From Atriophallophorus winterbourni (taxonomy: Eukaryota > Platyhelminthes > Trematoda > Plagiorchiida > Microphallidae): 64,000 nt of DNA. The first letter of the stretch is position 1. Every line of letters begins with the position of its first letter. Location of the stretch: assembly GCA_013407085.1 (NCBI GenBank), contig JACCGJ010019696.1, forward strand, positions 1 through 64,000. The letters run 5' to 3'. Positions 1 to 13,318 of the stretch are shown piece by piece. The notes beneath the pieces are model-generated. The model made no database searches. It was given only the letters and a program-made list of their open reading frames with translations, and was not told where the DNA came from. The position numbers and the translations under genes were made by a program.

Positions 1-3000
1 ATTCTTGTGTTACATGCACATAAATTTCTAATAATATCATAATTTATTCGTCTTATTATACATTTTTAATTTTAAAAACACAGCTCATGATTAAAAGGTA
101 CACAAATATTAATACCACTGATAAATATTTGGGATATACATGGACAAATTAGGCAATATTTGTATTTATATACAAGAAAAAAATTAATTTGTTTAATTTT
201 GAATTAACTGAATGAACACTTGCATGTTATATGAACTCGTAAAACACGGACAGATAATCGTCATATATTAAGTGATGTGAAAATGAAACGACCATCAGAA
301 AACACTTCTGCTAGAGAGCAACGAGGCTAACCGTATTTAGGATTTAAATTTAAATTAATCTCCTTTGGCGAGCGAGTTTCACGAACTGTGAATTGATTGA
401 CAATCGTTTTTTTTTGTTTTTCAGAATTTTATATTCTAAACTCTAATTTGTGATAGTCCGATTTGTATTCATTCATTAATTTATTCGAATTGTGGATGGT
501 TTCGTCTTTATTTGTAGAAAATGTCTTCTCGTGATTTTCGAATAATTTGCCATTTTGGAGTTTTGGGTGTGACGAGAATGCCAGACGTCGTGTTTCGAAA
601 TTGTCTATCATTTTGCTCCGATACAAGGCGAGTGGGATATGAGATTATTCTTCTCACCAGATGGATGAAAACGGCATGCAGTTATTCGAGGGGTGTGGTG
701 TTGTGAAAATCTGTGTATAAAATAATTTTGCTATGGCTTTGAGTTTTGCCAGCACACCTGTTTTGTGGAATTTATGTGGCTGTTTTTTAGCTAGCATTTA
801 ATGTTATACTACCATTGAATGCCCACGGCTGTATTTATTCTAACGAAGATGATAGGGGTGGAAAAATAATTCATTTATTTTCTTCAAACGTGCCCAATGT
901 TGTGTCTGATAAGAATATTTGACCACGATTAATTCGAATACTCAATTATCTTTATTAGGATAGAGTCTATGCTACTGCATGACATTCTTTATAAAGTTAA
1001 TCCTCAAAAATATAACTCCCACACTACACTGAAATACCCGATATCATATATGTCGACCAAATCCAATTTTATTTCACTAAGAGCAGATTGCGTAAGCCTT
1101 TTCGTAGCAATTCAACCATGAGATTGATTGGAATGAGAAACCCGTAAACAAATATAAAGCGAACAACCAGAACATGTTACGCTATTGGTTCTGCTTGTTT
1201 GGGTATAAAAAACCCAGGGATTTAAGGACAACAACATACGTACACGCATCAATCTTCAAACATTTTTACGCAAGTGGATTGATCATAAAATGAATTTGTA
1301 ATATGTTGCTTTTTGAGGTAAAATGAAATAAAACGCATCTGCTTTTTCCCATCTTCACTGGATTGACTATCGTGGCATTTCCACATCGAGCGACGAGCAT
1401 TTCGCCTAAAAAGCTCTCGTCATACCTACTGTGAACTAGGAAGCATCTCTGCATGTGTTCTGCTAAAACATTCACGGAAAACAAAAAGGAGTTACAAAAT
1501 GGAACTGAACAAAATGTCTAATTAACGTTTTCATCGGAATTTCATAATAATTCAAATTTCTATTTATAAGTTTCTACTGTTTACACATTCTGTTTAACGA
1601 GAGAAATGGCCCGGGGCATTTTAAATTTTCTTTTGTTAAAGTTGAATTAGGGGGATCTCGATGTTTAACTTCACAATGTACTGGGTAATACATTATTGAG
1701 TATAAAAGTTTAAATAGAAACAGTCGCACTCGAGATTAAATCGATGTCTTCAGTGTTGTTGGCAACTTGTCAGTATCAATATCTTGATCAGCCAATGCAA
1801 GTTTTCTGTTCAGCAAAACGTAGAATTAGTTAATTCCCATCAATCTGTAAAACCGAACGATTTTTTCCAGAAATATCAAGTAGAATGAAAACGACATGTA
1901 TTCAAGTGGCTCACTGAATGTTTTGGTAAACTTGGTGTTGAGACTCTACCATATGCATCAAGCCTAAGCTGATAATCTGGAATGTCTTGAAAGTAGCGCA
2001 GTGGCGTTGAAAACAATGAGAACGTGTTCAGCATGAGTTACTTGTGCGAAACATGGTCATTCTCAGCGACAAAACTGCGTACATTGTTCAACTTTAACCG
2101 AGTTGATTAAGATTTAAAGTAAAGAGAATAGTAGTGGCCATTAAACCAACGTTAAGAAAAGGCATGAAACTTTATGACTTGGAGTCACTTGTGCTTATGA
2201 AGCAATATGCTATACGAAAGGACGAGGCTTATGATCGGACAAACCATTCGTATTTTGAAAAGCAGAAATATCAAGTTCGCAATCCCAGAACCTGCCAGAT
2301 ATCGAAAGAATCCAATGGGATGCGATCGTTTTGTTAAATTGTTCTGACACGAAGGTGAACTTGATAATGTTACATTAACACCGAGTAGGTAAAATGAAAA
2401 CTTCAGGATTCCAGATTTAGAGAAGAAACCAATATTATGATAATTATTTTCTGTTTGTCTTGTTCAATCGAATATTAATCAGTGTTTTATAAGTCACAAC
2501 AGCTTCTTCTACGCTGGGTGGTGATTTGACGAGGTCAAACATATTATGCTTATATTACGGTTGTGTTGTAATATATCTGCTCCGTTTTTTCTGTAGGCAT
2601 TATGATTAATTTTCAGCTGAGTGTATCTTAAGAACGACAGAGTAAAATTTGAAAAATGTGTTACACAGACCTCGACTAATGAACATGACACAAAAGTTTA
2701 AGTTCGAAAGAAACACTCTTTTTAATCAACATCCTGTGGTAGCCATGGTGACGAACCCTACATCGTTTGACTCGAAAGAGTGACATTTTGCATATACCGT
2801 CTGCTACATTGGTACCTTTATATGAAATCGCCGAAAGCCCACTTGTAGAAAAAATTCATTGCATTGGTTTTTGTGCATTTATGAGCCACGGAGTTTTCCT
2901 GTTCTGCCAACTCAAGTGGTTGACAGCCACGAATGAGTAATCATCGAACGTATATGAACATAAATTTGTTTTTTGCACATTTGATCATGTGCAACAATGA

Positions 3001-3900
3001 TTATAATTCGCTCGTACAGCGGAAGCAACATTGAAATTCATAATTCAGAACCATTCTAGGTCATCTGTTGAAATCATTGAAATCCTAGATTTTAGTTCGG
3101 AGCATCTGAGAGGAACGAACAGCAGAATTAATGTGGGTTATTGCCAAGATTAACTCATGCGCATGTAAACAAGAAAAGCGCAAATGGTTTTACAAATTAT
3201 CCATATTCGCGAGCTTTGTCACCAAGATTAACTCGAAGATCTATCTGTGCCATCCCTTTGTCACAGTGGCTTTAAATTTCGAACATTGTTCGCGAACCAT
3301 TCACTGATTCAAGCTACGTGGATTCAAGCCCCAAGAGTGAAAATGAGTGAAAACCGAAGAAATGCCTGTAGTGTGGAGATGGAATAGAGGGTAAATACCC
3401 ATATGTGATTTTCAATGTCAGTGCTTCATAATACCTAGATCTATTTAATTCCGTCCACTGAAATGTCACACGTTTCTTGAAGTGATTCAGGGAAGGAATG
3501 TAAATTAGTTTCCCCGTACATGGTGAGAGGTACTTCATGTTATCGAAAAACTGTCTTATATGATTATGGAAATGTGTGAATAGTGATATTAATGCAATTA
3601 TTTCATGTAACAAGATCCAATATTTTATGACACAAACAGCATTTAGACGGAATTATCTCAGACAAAGTACGCTTTTCGCTAATTTAAACCTAGTGAGTGA
3701 ATACGCAACAAATGCGTTTCTCTATTCTGAAATTATTTGTCGACACCGGAACAGTAACACAAGCCTTTTCGGTTAGAATATTCCAAAAAAGAAACGGATA
3801 CGATAAACTTAACCGTGGTAGTTACGGTGAGACTTCAGAATTTGTAGCGCAGCTAGGTAGCTATATGTACATCAAGGTATTCGAATCAACGTTTAAATGA
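1..3900. other. no feature recognised
   Basis: AT-rich sequence without a convincing gene, repeat or RNA. Short open frames (for example 521-706, 2134-2337, 3314-3613) lack any family motif and are of lengths expected by chance. Confidence 0.6.
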
Positions 3901-4245
3901 ATGGTACAGATGCTTGCAAAAGAGATATGAAAGCTCTTGACATTGACCCCGCAAGCTGGGAAGAACTTGCTCTTGACCGCTCACTTTGGAGGCATTGTGT
4001 AAAGCGTCGTCTGCAAGCCGGGGAGGAGCAAATACAGCTCTTGGCTGCTGAACGCAGATCACGTCGCCATTGTGCAACTAATGCAATACAACAGAGTTCT
4101 GACTATCGTTTCAAGCGTTGCGGGAGAGATTGTTCCTCCCGAATCGGACTGTTTATTCATTCCAAAAGTTGCAAAACATGAAATTCATGCGATGTGATGT
4201 ACATCCATGGTCGACATCGACCGACGGAGGTTAACAACAACAACA
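3901..4245 (+). mobile_element. zinc-knuckle LINE family, 3' end fragment
   Basis: Encodes the ORF2 C-terminus of a non-LTR element: CKRDMKALDIDPASWEELAL, DRSLW, a Lys/Arg/Glu-rich spacer, then CxxCGRDCSSRIGLFIHSKSC with Cys and His spacing of a zinc knuckle. In related LINEs this tail follows a GHV-R and YGEL-G-R segment. The 3' UTR ends with a word shared with the 10548 copy (tggtcgacatcgaccga) and then aacaacaacaaca. Strongly 5'-truncated. Confidence 0.8.
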
Positions 4246-5904
4246 TTTTGTGTCATATGTGTGTCTCATATCGAACCGAATTCTTTTTGAACCTGAGTGA
4301 AGAGTTCCGTCCGAATCCTTCGATCTTCATATTTTAGTTTCTGCAAGACACTGACGAGTTCGCGTACCCGTTGGTATATTTTGTTTGATCAATTGTGAGC
4401 TTGGGCTTTCGATATACTTGAGCATCTTCTGTTTTGAAGTATGCATGTGGTTATTATCATGGGTTAATTCTCTTTAAAAATGTTCTGAAAATCGATCATG
4501 ATTAGCTTTGAAGCCCGCCTCTTAATCTAAAGTCACTTAATGGTACCACATAACCAGCATCGAAGTTCCTTTCTTCGTGTTGTTCAGCTCGAAACTTTCT
4601 GTCGAATCTGATATGTGAATCGATGAAACCTGTGAACTGACTGCACATTAAATTTTATATCTTCCAAAGAATCTTTGTATGTTACGCTGGAAAAATGTAA
4701 TAATTTCTGTGTTTTGAAGTTGAAACTTCAAACGATTCTATGACGCATCTACTAAAAATCAATTTCAGTGGAAACATCTACCGAACAATTGAACCCTTTT
4801 TACATCTTGACAAAATGTTACTTGGGTTCATTAATTAATAATTAATGTTTTTTTAAATCACAGTTGTACAATAATGATCAATGAATCTCCAGCAATCGTT
4901 AGATTTGGCACGGAGAATTAAATTTATACTTTTGCAAATTTGGGACAGCGCACAATCACCCGTTAAATAACTCCATTCTTTACTTCCCGTTTTGTATGAT
5001 GAGCTTTTGTGTTACAGCGAATAACTGCTGCACGGTAAAGACTGGTTATTTATTCTTGCATTAATGTCAATTACCCCATTTGTTTGTTAGCTGGTGCCAA
5101 ACTAGAAAAGATTGAATGTTTGGGATTCATGTGGTTCGAAGTGAAAATGACCGAACTAACGAAATATCAGATAAATTAGAGGTCTCTAGAAATAAACGCA
5201 CAACGTGCATGTGGTCGCTCGGTATGCAGTAGCTGTGTTCGAATTTGTGTAATCGAAAGCAGGTCTGAGTATTCGTGTGGCTGATAGTAAAATGATACGG
5301 ATACGCTTATTGTTTGAGATAAGTTTCTACCGTTTTATTTCGACAGCGTCGTTTCCATTTAGTTTATTTAAAAGTTCATGTGCGAAAAAACCATAGAGGT
5401 ATAATTATTTTGAGTTAAAAGGGACGTAGCGTCAAGTTGGCAAATCAAACTGGTTGTGTGGCATTTTATAAACCACTAAGTTAACAAGGATGCAAATCTG
5501 AGGAAGAGTAGACGGAACACAATACCTTCGGTAACTTCAAATTTGTTGTGAAGGTTGTGTAAAACTCGTTTAGATACTGGCATTTGCATCAATTAAGTAT
5601 CTAGGATTGAAAATAAACAAATCACAGTGATTTATTGTCCACGGTATCTCACTGATCAAGTGATTAAATACGGTGCCTTAGACGCGTGAAAAAACTTATT
5701 TGCATTCGGATCGATGCTCCATGCAGAAAACTCACTTGTTTATCGAAACCCATTCAAATGTGACATTTGGTAATTGAAAATCAGCATGACCAAGATCTGA
5801 AGATATTTCCCCGTTACTCGCTCGTTCATTTATTTTCCATCTAGGAAGAATCGATTCTTTTTAATTGCCACCCACACAACAAGTAGTTTGAGACAACTAT
5901 TAAG

Positions 5905-6250
5905 TAAAACGCCAGCTGAGATGGCTGGGGCACGTTCTCCGTATGGATGTGCGACGCCTTCCTCGCCTAGCTCTTTTTGCTCTCGCTGGACCTGATTGGA
6001 AACGTCGCCGTGGCGGACAAAGGAATACCTGGCGGAAGACCCTAAAGCGTCTAAGCCCCACTAGCCATCGTGGGAACATCGCGCTTACCCGGGTGGGGTC
6101 CGAAGGACCGTGAAGATATGTGGCTGATAACACTCAGTGTGATGGCAAAAGAAAGGAACCAGTGGCGAGAATCCTGCCGTGCTTGTGTTCCCGTTTATCA
6201 ATGACCCTCCTCCCTCCCTTATTCCAAAAAAGACAAAAAAAGATCAAAAA
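5905..6250 (+). mobile_element. LINE C-terminal fragment (GHVLRM type)
   Basis: Encodes LRWLGHVLRMDVRRLPRLAL, then WKRRRGGQRNTWRKTLKRL, and after a frameshift the GWGP-like and DMA-NR-QWR-SC-like segments. This is the C-terminal tail of a LINE family common in schistosomes. The opposite-strand frame at 5900-6133 is a shadow. Confidence 0.75.
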
Positions 6251-6360
6251 CGGCATGTGTAAACAGACAGACAAAAAATTCCCCCTTTTTCTTTCATCAT
6301 GTACCTTCTTCATGGTATACTTCTTGGCACATCGTCTGTAAAGACTTGTGTGATAATTTT

Positions 6361-6716
6361 TTCATTCAGTCCTCTCCGTGCCGGGTGGCACATGACGCGA
6401 AGACAACTTCACGCCAGTGGTTCCGGTCTGTCGCTGCTTCCGTTGCCGTCTGCACCGTGAATCCTTGTGCATGTAGTTCGCGTTCCAACGTTCGCGCCAA
6501 GTTTCGTTGGGCCGTCCCCTTTTCGTTTACCTTGCGGACGCCAGTGAATGGCTACCTTCGTATGCGAACTGGGATCCATCCTGCAGACATGACCGAACCA
6601 CGGATCTGTTGTCATCGTTTCCGTAGCAATGTAGGTTTTACGGGATAGGGTTGCTAGCCCTGAGCCCAACCCTCCTCCTTTCTCAGACGGGCTTGGGACC
6701 GTCCTTGGCGGAGTTT
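6361..6716 (-). mobile_element. short RTE-derived non-autonomous element, copy 1
   Basis: On the minus strand it begins aaactccgccaaggacggtc, encodes LATLSRKTYIATETMTTD, runs directly into WFGHVCRMDPSSHTKVAIHW and a KRKGD/GRP-like segment, and ends gagaggactga. The second half is the C-terminal tail of RTE-type LINEs. No RT or endonuclease lies between the two halves. It is nearly identical to the plus-strand element at 9241-9606, with the same start and same internal junction. Confidence 0.8.
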
Positions 6717-7304
6717 GTGTGATAATAATAAAATAATAATAAATAAAGTAAAACCGCAAATATACATTAAACAATTAATGGAAACACTACTATTGCCGTT
6801 TGATTTACGGCGTATTATTCCAAACTGGTGGTGCTCACAGGACAAAGCAAGTTTATGATAATATACAGACCGAAAAGCGGAAATTGTATATATCTGAAGA
6901 ATAAATCAAAAGCCTTATTCGAAAATACCCGAAATATTAGCTTTAGCTTAATGTATACTAGTAAGGTACACGTTTACACAAGTAAACATCAATGAGATAA
7001 ATGTTTTCGCAAACGTTCGATGAAAAAGTCCGTTTTACAAAATAATTCGGGGCGAAAGGGGTGAATGAACCGTGATAGAATGATGTTCCACATGACAATA
7101 TAATATATTATGATCGTGTTTAAAAAACATTGAGATTTAGCTGCTTTGTATGTAGTGGGTAGGAAATATCAGCGAGAAGTTTATTAATATGTTGATCACA
7201 TTACAAAAAGTGTTGCTTGATTATAATTTTTATCGTATGAAATTGAAATTACGCAACAAATTATTAGCTCAAAGTATTTTGAAAAACGTGCAGAAAATAT
7301 GCAG

Positions 7305-8010
7305 TAGATCAGTAGGCAAATAGTGGCAAGATACCAGCGTGTGTGGAGTGAGAGTTCACGTTATGTATGACATAAATAAAGCGAAGACGGAACGCGTACA
7401 ATGAGATCTCGTGTACTTTATTAAGTATAAAATAAAGATTGGCAGTCCAGTTCAAATTATCGCAAATGATGGCTCCTAGATAACTGTCAATCTTCTCTCT
7501 GCTGAATAGTGTGGATTTGATGCTACATATATTAAGGTTGCTACACAAAGCGTCACGCTTGTCTCCACGTAAATTAGTGAGCAGATGTTTTACACATTAC
7601 TCAGGATTTAAAAACGAACATCTCTCTTAAGGTCAGCTAGTCGTTTCATCGAATGCAGTGGAAGTAGTATCTAAAAGGCTAGTTATAGTTACAACGCATT
7701 CAATGACAACATCATCAGCTTAAATTGAATACTGCTATGAAAGAGCAGACAAGTATTTTGAAAAGAAGAATGGGGTGGGATTCGCACATTGAAAATGTCC
7801 TTTCAAAGTTTGATGTGATGAGGAAGTACTCAATTCAGTTCTAATTATTGAGATTTATCCCAAAATTATCCGCATATCCAGTTGACGATACCGTGTGGTA
7901 TGGCCGGCTTTTTCAGTAGTTTCACGATTTTCGCATGATCTACGTTGTAGTCAATCAAACCTACTTTGACAGGTAGTGGCATTTGTTTGAGGTCCTGTAA
8001 CACTCTATGA
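7305..8010 (-). mobile_element. decayed LINE reverse-transcriptase fragment
   Basis: Minus-strand frames give LPVKVGLIDYNVDHAKIVKL and PHGIVNWICG (RT around motif A), then a frameshifted middle, then SYLGAIICDNLNWTANL, ILNKVHEISLYAFRLRFIYV and ILPLFAY. The last parts match the YLGV-S-NLNW and ILPI-LYCSP words after motif D of jockey/CR1-type RTs. The catalytic DD box is not readable. Confidence 0.6.
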
Positions 8011-8143
8011 AATGAGCGCACAACAATGTCGGTTGCTGATCGCTATTTGTAATATGCAAAATGATTATCATCATTCTTATAAGATTATTATTGCATTTCA
8101 TCGTGAACTATTCTCCCAAATACTTGAAGAACTTGTAATGAAC

Positions 8144-8630
8144 AAAATATTCATTTGCATGCTTTTCCGTCACACACACCCCACGACCGGTTTCGTGCTG
8201 TTTGCACTCATCAGGTAGGTACAGTAAGATCAGGATCCGCATGCGCTTGAAACAGTAATGAACATGATAAGTGCCGAAATTTGTTTGTGGATATTTTGGA
8301 AACCGAAGGAACTTTAACTGATTTCCAGCAATCGCAATTTGTACCAGTTCAAAGACATTGGTTGAATATCGAATTTATCGTTATAGCGATCAATAGCAAG
8401 CAGATTTTAGTACCATTGGATAGACACTGCCAGAGCTTGGTAACATGCGTTCTTTTAAACTACCCAGCTTTTTGAGGACCACGTATTTATTTAAATTATA
8501 TACCTCATTGCTAATTAGTGATAATGTGTGAATGCGGATCATGTTCTTACTGCCCCTACCTGATGAGTGCAAACAGCACGAAACCTGTCGTGGGATGGTA
8601 GTGGTGGAAATGCATGCAAATGAATATTTT
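8144..8630. repeat. inverted pair of the dispersed CCGGTTTC repeat (98-bp arms)
   Basis: 8144-8241 and 8533-8630 are reverse complements over 98 bp each, about 87 percent by eye, with a 291-bp spacer. The shared core is ggtttcgtgctgtttgcact followed by a catcaggtagg word, which also links them to the copies near 21702 and 59259. Confidence 0.85.
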
Positions 8631-9240
8631 AAGGGCAGACTGTTTTGCATTTATGAAATTGTCGCCTCCAAAGTATATAATCATTTATTCGAGCGATCAG
8701 TTAGGTAACTTGTGATCACTATCTTCGCTGCAAAGTTTTCTCAGTACTATCATAAGTGTCTACTGTTATTTTCACCTAGTAAACTGTTTACGTACAGCTT
8801 GTTGGTTCATTTCATTTTGTATTTAATGGTGTGCATTAGTTATTTGGTGAGAGCCTTGTTTTAGTTGCGGTGACCTTTTTATTTCTGCCAGTTAAGCTGC
8901 TTTAGTATAGTTGAAGAAAATCTATCTGGTCGGTGGCAGATGGTTTCAACTAAACAGTAGATATCATAAAAGAAGTTCACGTAGTTTGAGATGATAGCGT
9001 ATCCTCGTAAGACGTTGATATCAGAGAAGACAAAAATGTCAGTCGAAGAGATCCTCGATTGTCAAGCTTTATTGCTTGCATCGCATCGCCCCCGGAAGAC
9101 CTCACTTCCTCTGGATATTCAGTATCACTTTGATTACACGATAATCAGTGTCCGCCATAGGCGCTGCATCCATCATAAAGAAATAGCTGACATAAGCTTT
9201 GCGATATAGATTTATTAAATAAGGGCATTTATTAGTCATC

Positions 9241-9606
9241 AACTCCGTTAAGGACGGTCCCAAGCCCGTCTGAGAAAAGAGGAGGTTGGGCTTAGGGCTA
9301 GCAACCCTATCCAGTAAAACCTACATTGCTACGGAAACGATGACAACAGATCCGTGGCTCGGTCATGTATGCAGGATGGATCCCAGTTCGCATACGAAGG
9401 TAGCCATTCACTGGCTTCCACAAGGTAAACGAAAAAGGGGACGGCCCAAGGAAACTCGGCGCAGAACGTTGGAACGCGAACTACATGCACAAGGGTTCAC
9501 GGTGCAGACGGCAACGAAGGCAGCGACAGACCGGAACCACTGGCGTGAAGTTGTCTTCGCCTCATGTGCCTTTCGGCACGGAGAGGACTGAGTGAGTGAG
9601 TGAGTT
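9241..9606 (+). mobile_element. short RTE-derived non-autonomous element, copy 2
   Basis: An intact open frame of about 100 codons (9286-9591) reads GLGLATLSSKTYIATETMTT, then PWLGHVCRMDPSSHTKVAIH, GKRKRGRPKETRRRTLEREL and a DRNHWREVV-S-A-RHGED ending. It is followed by a (TGAG)n tail at 9589-9606. The tail tandem and the C-terminal words are typical of RTE LINEs. Whole element about 366 bp. Confidence 0.8.
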
Positions 9607-10398
9607 ATTATTCATCAGATTCCAATTATTGATTACGGCAGGATGTATTCTGGTTTCAGTTGGGTTGAGACGACTGAGCTATGCTTGATGCACGAAATCA
9701 AACACAGTCCAGAATAATCAGCATAAATAGATAATTATTAATTTCAAGTTGATGGCCTCTATGTTTAATGGTAGAACCCAAACGCGGATGACAATTTTCT
9801 CTAAAACAATCTCGATGAAAATTTATCAAGTTTTAAAAAAAGTGCTACTAGATTTTAATTAAAAAATTCTTGGTTTAATTTTGCCATATTAAAGTTTAAA
9901 CGTTTGCGAATCTGGAGAAAATTTTCCATTAAATCGCGTGCATTTTTCTCTTCCATTTATCGATTTTATTAATTATTGAATTGAATGACAATTAGCAATT
10001 ATGTGTCTGGTTTGCGTTTGTTTTGTTTGTTCCATAAAATTCACCAACTCTTGTGTGCTCGAAATGATAAGTTGTTCCGAATTCTTCCTCGCTAATGTCA
10101 TTTTTTAAAAAGCTAATTCTCCCCAGATTAGTAAATAATTTGGATTGAGTAAAATTACACGCCCATTGAAACAATTGAAAACTTTATGTGGAAACTTGAT
10201 TGAAAGATATGATCGAGTTTGAGACATTCTTTTATAATTTTGAATATTTTAATGGAAAAAAGTTATATAGTTATAAAGTTACTGCTGGATGAAAATTCAT
10301 TTTTCGCACTACAAGAACAAATTAAGAGACTTATAGGCTCGGTGTTAACCTAATCCCCTAAATAATGTCAACCAAGGGAATATACAATTCACATTGCG

Positions 10399-10547
10399 GT
10401 ATTGCGCTCAGTTTAGAAGCATTGCGTGAAGCGTCGCCTGCAACACGGGGAGGAGCAGCTACTACTCTTATCTGCTAATCGTAGCCCACGCCGTTAGAAT
10501 GCAATTGACGTCGATCGACCGAATACTGCCTACCGCTGTCTGTGCTG
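10399..10547 (+). mobile_element. zinc-knuckle LINE family, short diverged fragment
   Basis: Aligns by eye with the middle of the next copy (from the cgctca-ttagaggcattg word through gcaattgacg). It lies immediately upstream of that copy in the same orientation. It is too decayed to read as protein. Confidence 0.65.
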
Positions 10548-10905
10548 CGTTCGGCAGACCGCACTTGCGGTACAAGACGTTGGCAAAAGAGATATGAAAG
10601 CTACTGGCATTAACCCCGCGAGTTCGAAAGAACTTGCTTTTGACCGCTCACATTAGAGGCATTGTGTAAAGCGTCGTCTGCAAGCTGGGGAGGAGCAGAT
10701 ACAGTTCTCGGCCGATAAACGCAGATCACGCCCCCGGTGTGCAATTGACGCCTTACAACCGAGTTCTGTCTATAGTTACAAACACTGCGGGAGAGATTGT
10801 TCCTCCCGAATCAGACTGTTAAGTCACTCAAAAACTATGAAGCCTGAAACGTCATGAGCTTAAGATGTACATTCATGGTCGACATCGACCGAAGGAGCAA
10901 TTACA
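10548..10905 (+). mobile_element. zinc-knuckle LINE family, 3' end fragment
   Basis: Contains the same tail as 3901-4245: cggcagaccgcacttgcgg, the KRDMKA-GI segment, the CVKRRLQAGEEQ segment and the zinc knuckle, with frameshifts and stops. It ends with the shared 3' UTR word tggtcgacatcgaccga at about 10875. Confidence 0.75.
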
Positions 10906-12440
10906 TGAATACGCATCCCACCGAGGTACCAACAGCCGATGATTTTAGATTGATGCCGTGGGAAATATTCAAGCTGGAACACCATAGTTATTACCAAATA
11001 CCCAACATAAGCGTTGAGTTTGGATTGAGTGTTAAAGATATCAATTATGTTCCATTAGAGTTTCCTACTATTTGTGGTTGATCTATCAGTACAAATCTTC
11101 AGTTGATTGATAAGCCTGTAGACAATTCTGACGAATAACGTCTAAACTACCTAAAATGCTTTTGGAAACAGGTTCCATTTAAGCTTAAAGCTGAGTTTTG
11201 AAATACAAGCATTTATTTAATCGAGCTGATTATGAAACCTTAATTAAATGTGTTAATACCATCTACACGCAATTGGAAGCTGAGTTGAGTTTCAAATGGC
11301 TCATTATAAAATGTAAGTTTATTCTGCTTGTTTTGCACTTGTGTGTACACTAAGATCGGATAACACAGAGATTATGACAATGGATGCGTCGGAGACTTAA
11401 TTTTAACATTGAAAAAGATATATAATATGGATAAATAAGCCTTGAAACTTAAAGACATGTATAACAGCATAGAAATATTGTAATACTGCATGTCTGTTCC
11501 CGAACCTAGGCATATTTACAACAAAGAAATAATCGCTATGAGATTACAGAACTTCTCACATTCGTATTAGTACGGGTTACATGTTAAATACACTGAAAGT
11601 GTATACTCTCACATTCGCATGAGGTTTGAACAATATCAATGAGGGAGGGAGATTATCAGTAAAGCAAGGTGCTTATTCGAAAGTCAAAATGGATATACCA
11701 TGCTAACTAGAATCTCACAAGCAGAAATATATTCATAAAAATTTATTTAGAACGAATGTTACGACTGGCGAATGTAGCTTGTTCTAATCAAATGGAATCA
11801 ACGTATAAGCACAATATAAAGTATAATTCGAGACATGTGATGCCCAATATTTTTTGGGATTATCGAATAACCACGAAGTTCAAAATGAGATAAAACAACA
11901 CTGAGTGGTATGTGTTGAAGTGTTTTTATAGTCTGCCTTTTTGTTCGCATGTTTTCGAGTCACTAAATCTACATGAAAGGTCCAGCATTGTTACAGCTTA
12001 CCAGAATAAAAAAAATATTATTACCATCAATGGAATTTGAATGTCATGTTAGGAAACTTACGTAATCAATCATAAAGACAGCAGATAAATCACATCGGCC
12101 TTCAACCTCGGTCAATGTTCGCTTCATTTGAAAGTGTGTTGTTTAATTAATTCTGTCGGAGCATACGTTTGTGATCCAGTGTAAAATTCTTTTCGAGCAG
12201 AAAGCTCGTGATTTTGACATTTTAGTTGCCTTGATTAATATTCTTCGAGGTTAAATACGGTCTAAACTTTTCTAACAAGAAGAATATATCTCTGAAAGCT
12301 TAGCTACCTTCCGGTGATAAATTATGTGATGTTGCACAACACGGAGCAATAAACATAGAGCTTGAACACAAAAAGAAGCATGCGCAGCAATACGTCAATT
12401 TTGAATTCGTCAAAAAGGAGCGGAATTAAGATGCTATGTT
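10906..12440. other. no feature recognised
   Basis: AT-rich, no open frame above chance length and no recognisable element. The neighbouring gaps 4246-5904, 6717-7304, 8631-9240 and 9607-10398 are likewise empty to my reading. Confidence 0.55.
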
Positions 12441-12545
12441 TGCATGTAGTTCCATCACCACATGGAAGGTTTCGTGGTGTTTGCACTTACGGGTACTGAC
12501 ATTAAGTTCAGGATCCACATGCCTTGAAAAAGTGGAAAATGGCAA
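12441..12545 (+). repeat. dispersed CCGGTTTC repeat, diverged copy
   Basis: Shares ggtttcgtggtgtttgcact, the caggatccacatgcc word and the trailing ttgaaaaagtgg with the copies at 8144 and 21702. A further weak copy may lie at 12885-12990 (catcaggtggcaacgg word). Confidence 0.5.
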
Positions 12546-13094
12546 AAAAGCTTCTAACTTATAAGCAACTGTTGGAGAAAAATCGGAACTGTTTTGCGTG
12601 AAAGGACATACTCATTACCCAATGTAAATTGTCAACCCCTTATAGAATAATAATAATATCGATAATAATGCATACTTTATGGTATCCGAGTCAACTAGTT
12701 ATCCGCGTGTACTGTTGAAATAACAGTGTACTTTCTAGGTTTGATTTTGAAGTCATTGATATTGATGGATTCAACTACCAACCACGTTGCTCGAGTGCAG
12801 AATCGCATGGTGTTTGTTGGCCTAATGATCAATAGGCTAATGAACAAGTATTTACTTGCACACTTTATCTACGATTCCAATACACTGATGGGTTCACGCT
12901 GTTGTCTATCATCAGGTGGCAACGGTATTATTAGGTTCTATGAGTTTTGAACCAGTGTCAAATATCAGGGTTCATAAAACGAATAATGTTGTTCACTTGT
13001 AGAATCGAAACCTAATTGCGAGTCAAGCGGTTAATACGTTCGCAAAGGGCCAAATATAATGTTGCTGTTGTTAGAAGCTGTGTGCGATGCGAGG

Positions 13095-13318
13095 AGTGAC
13101 ATGGTTGGTGGTTTTGACACGGAATCAGCCAACAATTCTTTGTTTAAACCGTATGGTCGATTGTATGAACCCTACTTAACATTGGCTTCAAAACCCAATC
13201 ATGTTCATCGCTGTTTTATATCTGGCAAAGTATGTGATTGCTCTCTCCACATGATAAGGGCAAACAACCCAGAGCCGCTGGTAAAATTTAAGACCGGGTG
13301 ATATGAGCAACATAACAC
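13095..13318 (-). repeat. dispersed CCGGTTTC repeat, diverged full-length copy
   Basis: Read on the minus strand it follows the same order as the 26384-26578 copy: tgttgctcatatc, a degenerate ctgggttgtttgccctta core, a tagggttcatacaa word and a gattccgtgtcaaaacc end. The plus-strand open frame at 13059-13301 comes from this repeat and is not a gene. Confidence 0.55.

Noticed and set aside
5900..6133. An Arg-rich minus-strand frame
   Set aside because: It is the shadow of the LINE C-terminal fragment on the plus strand.
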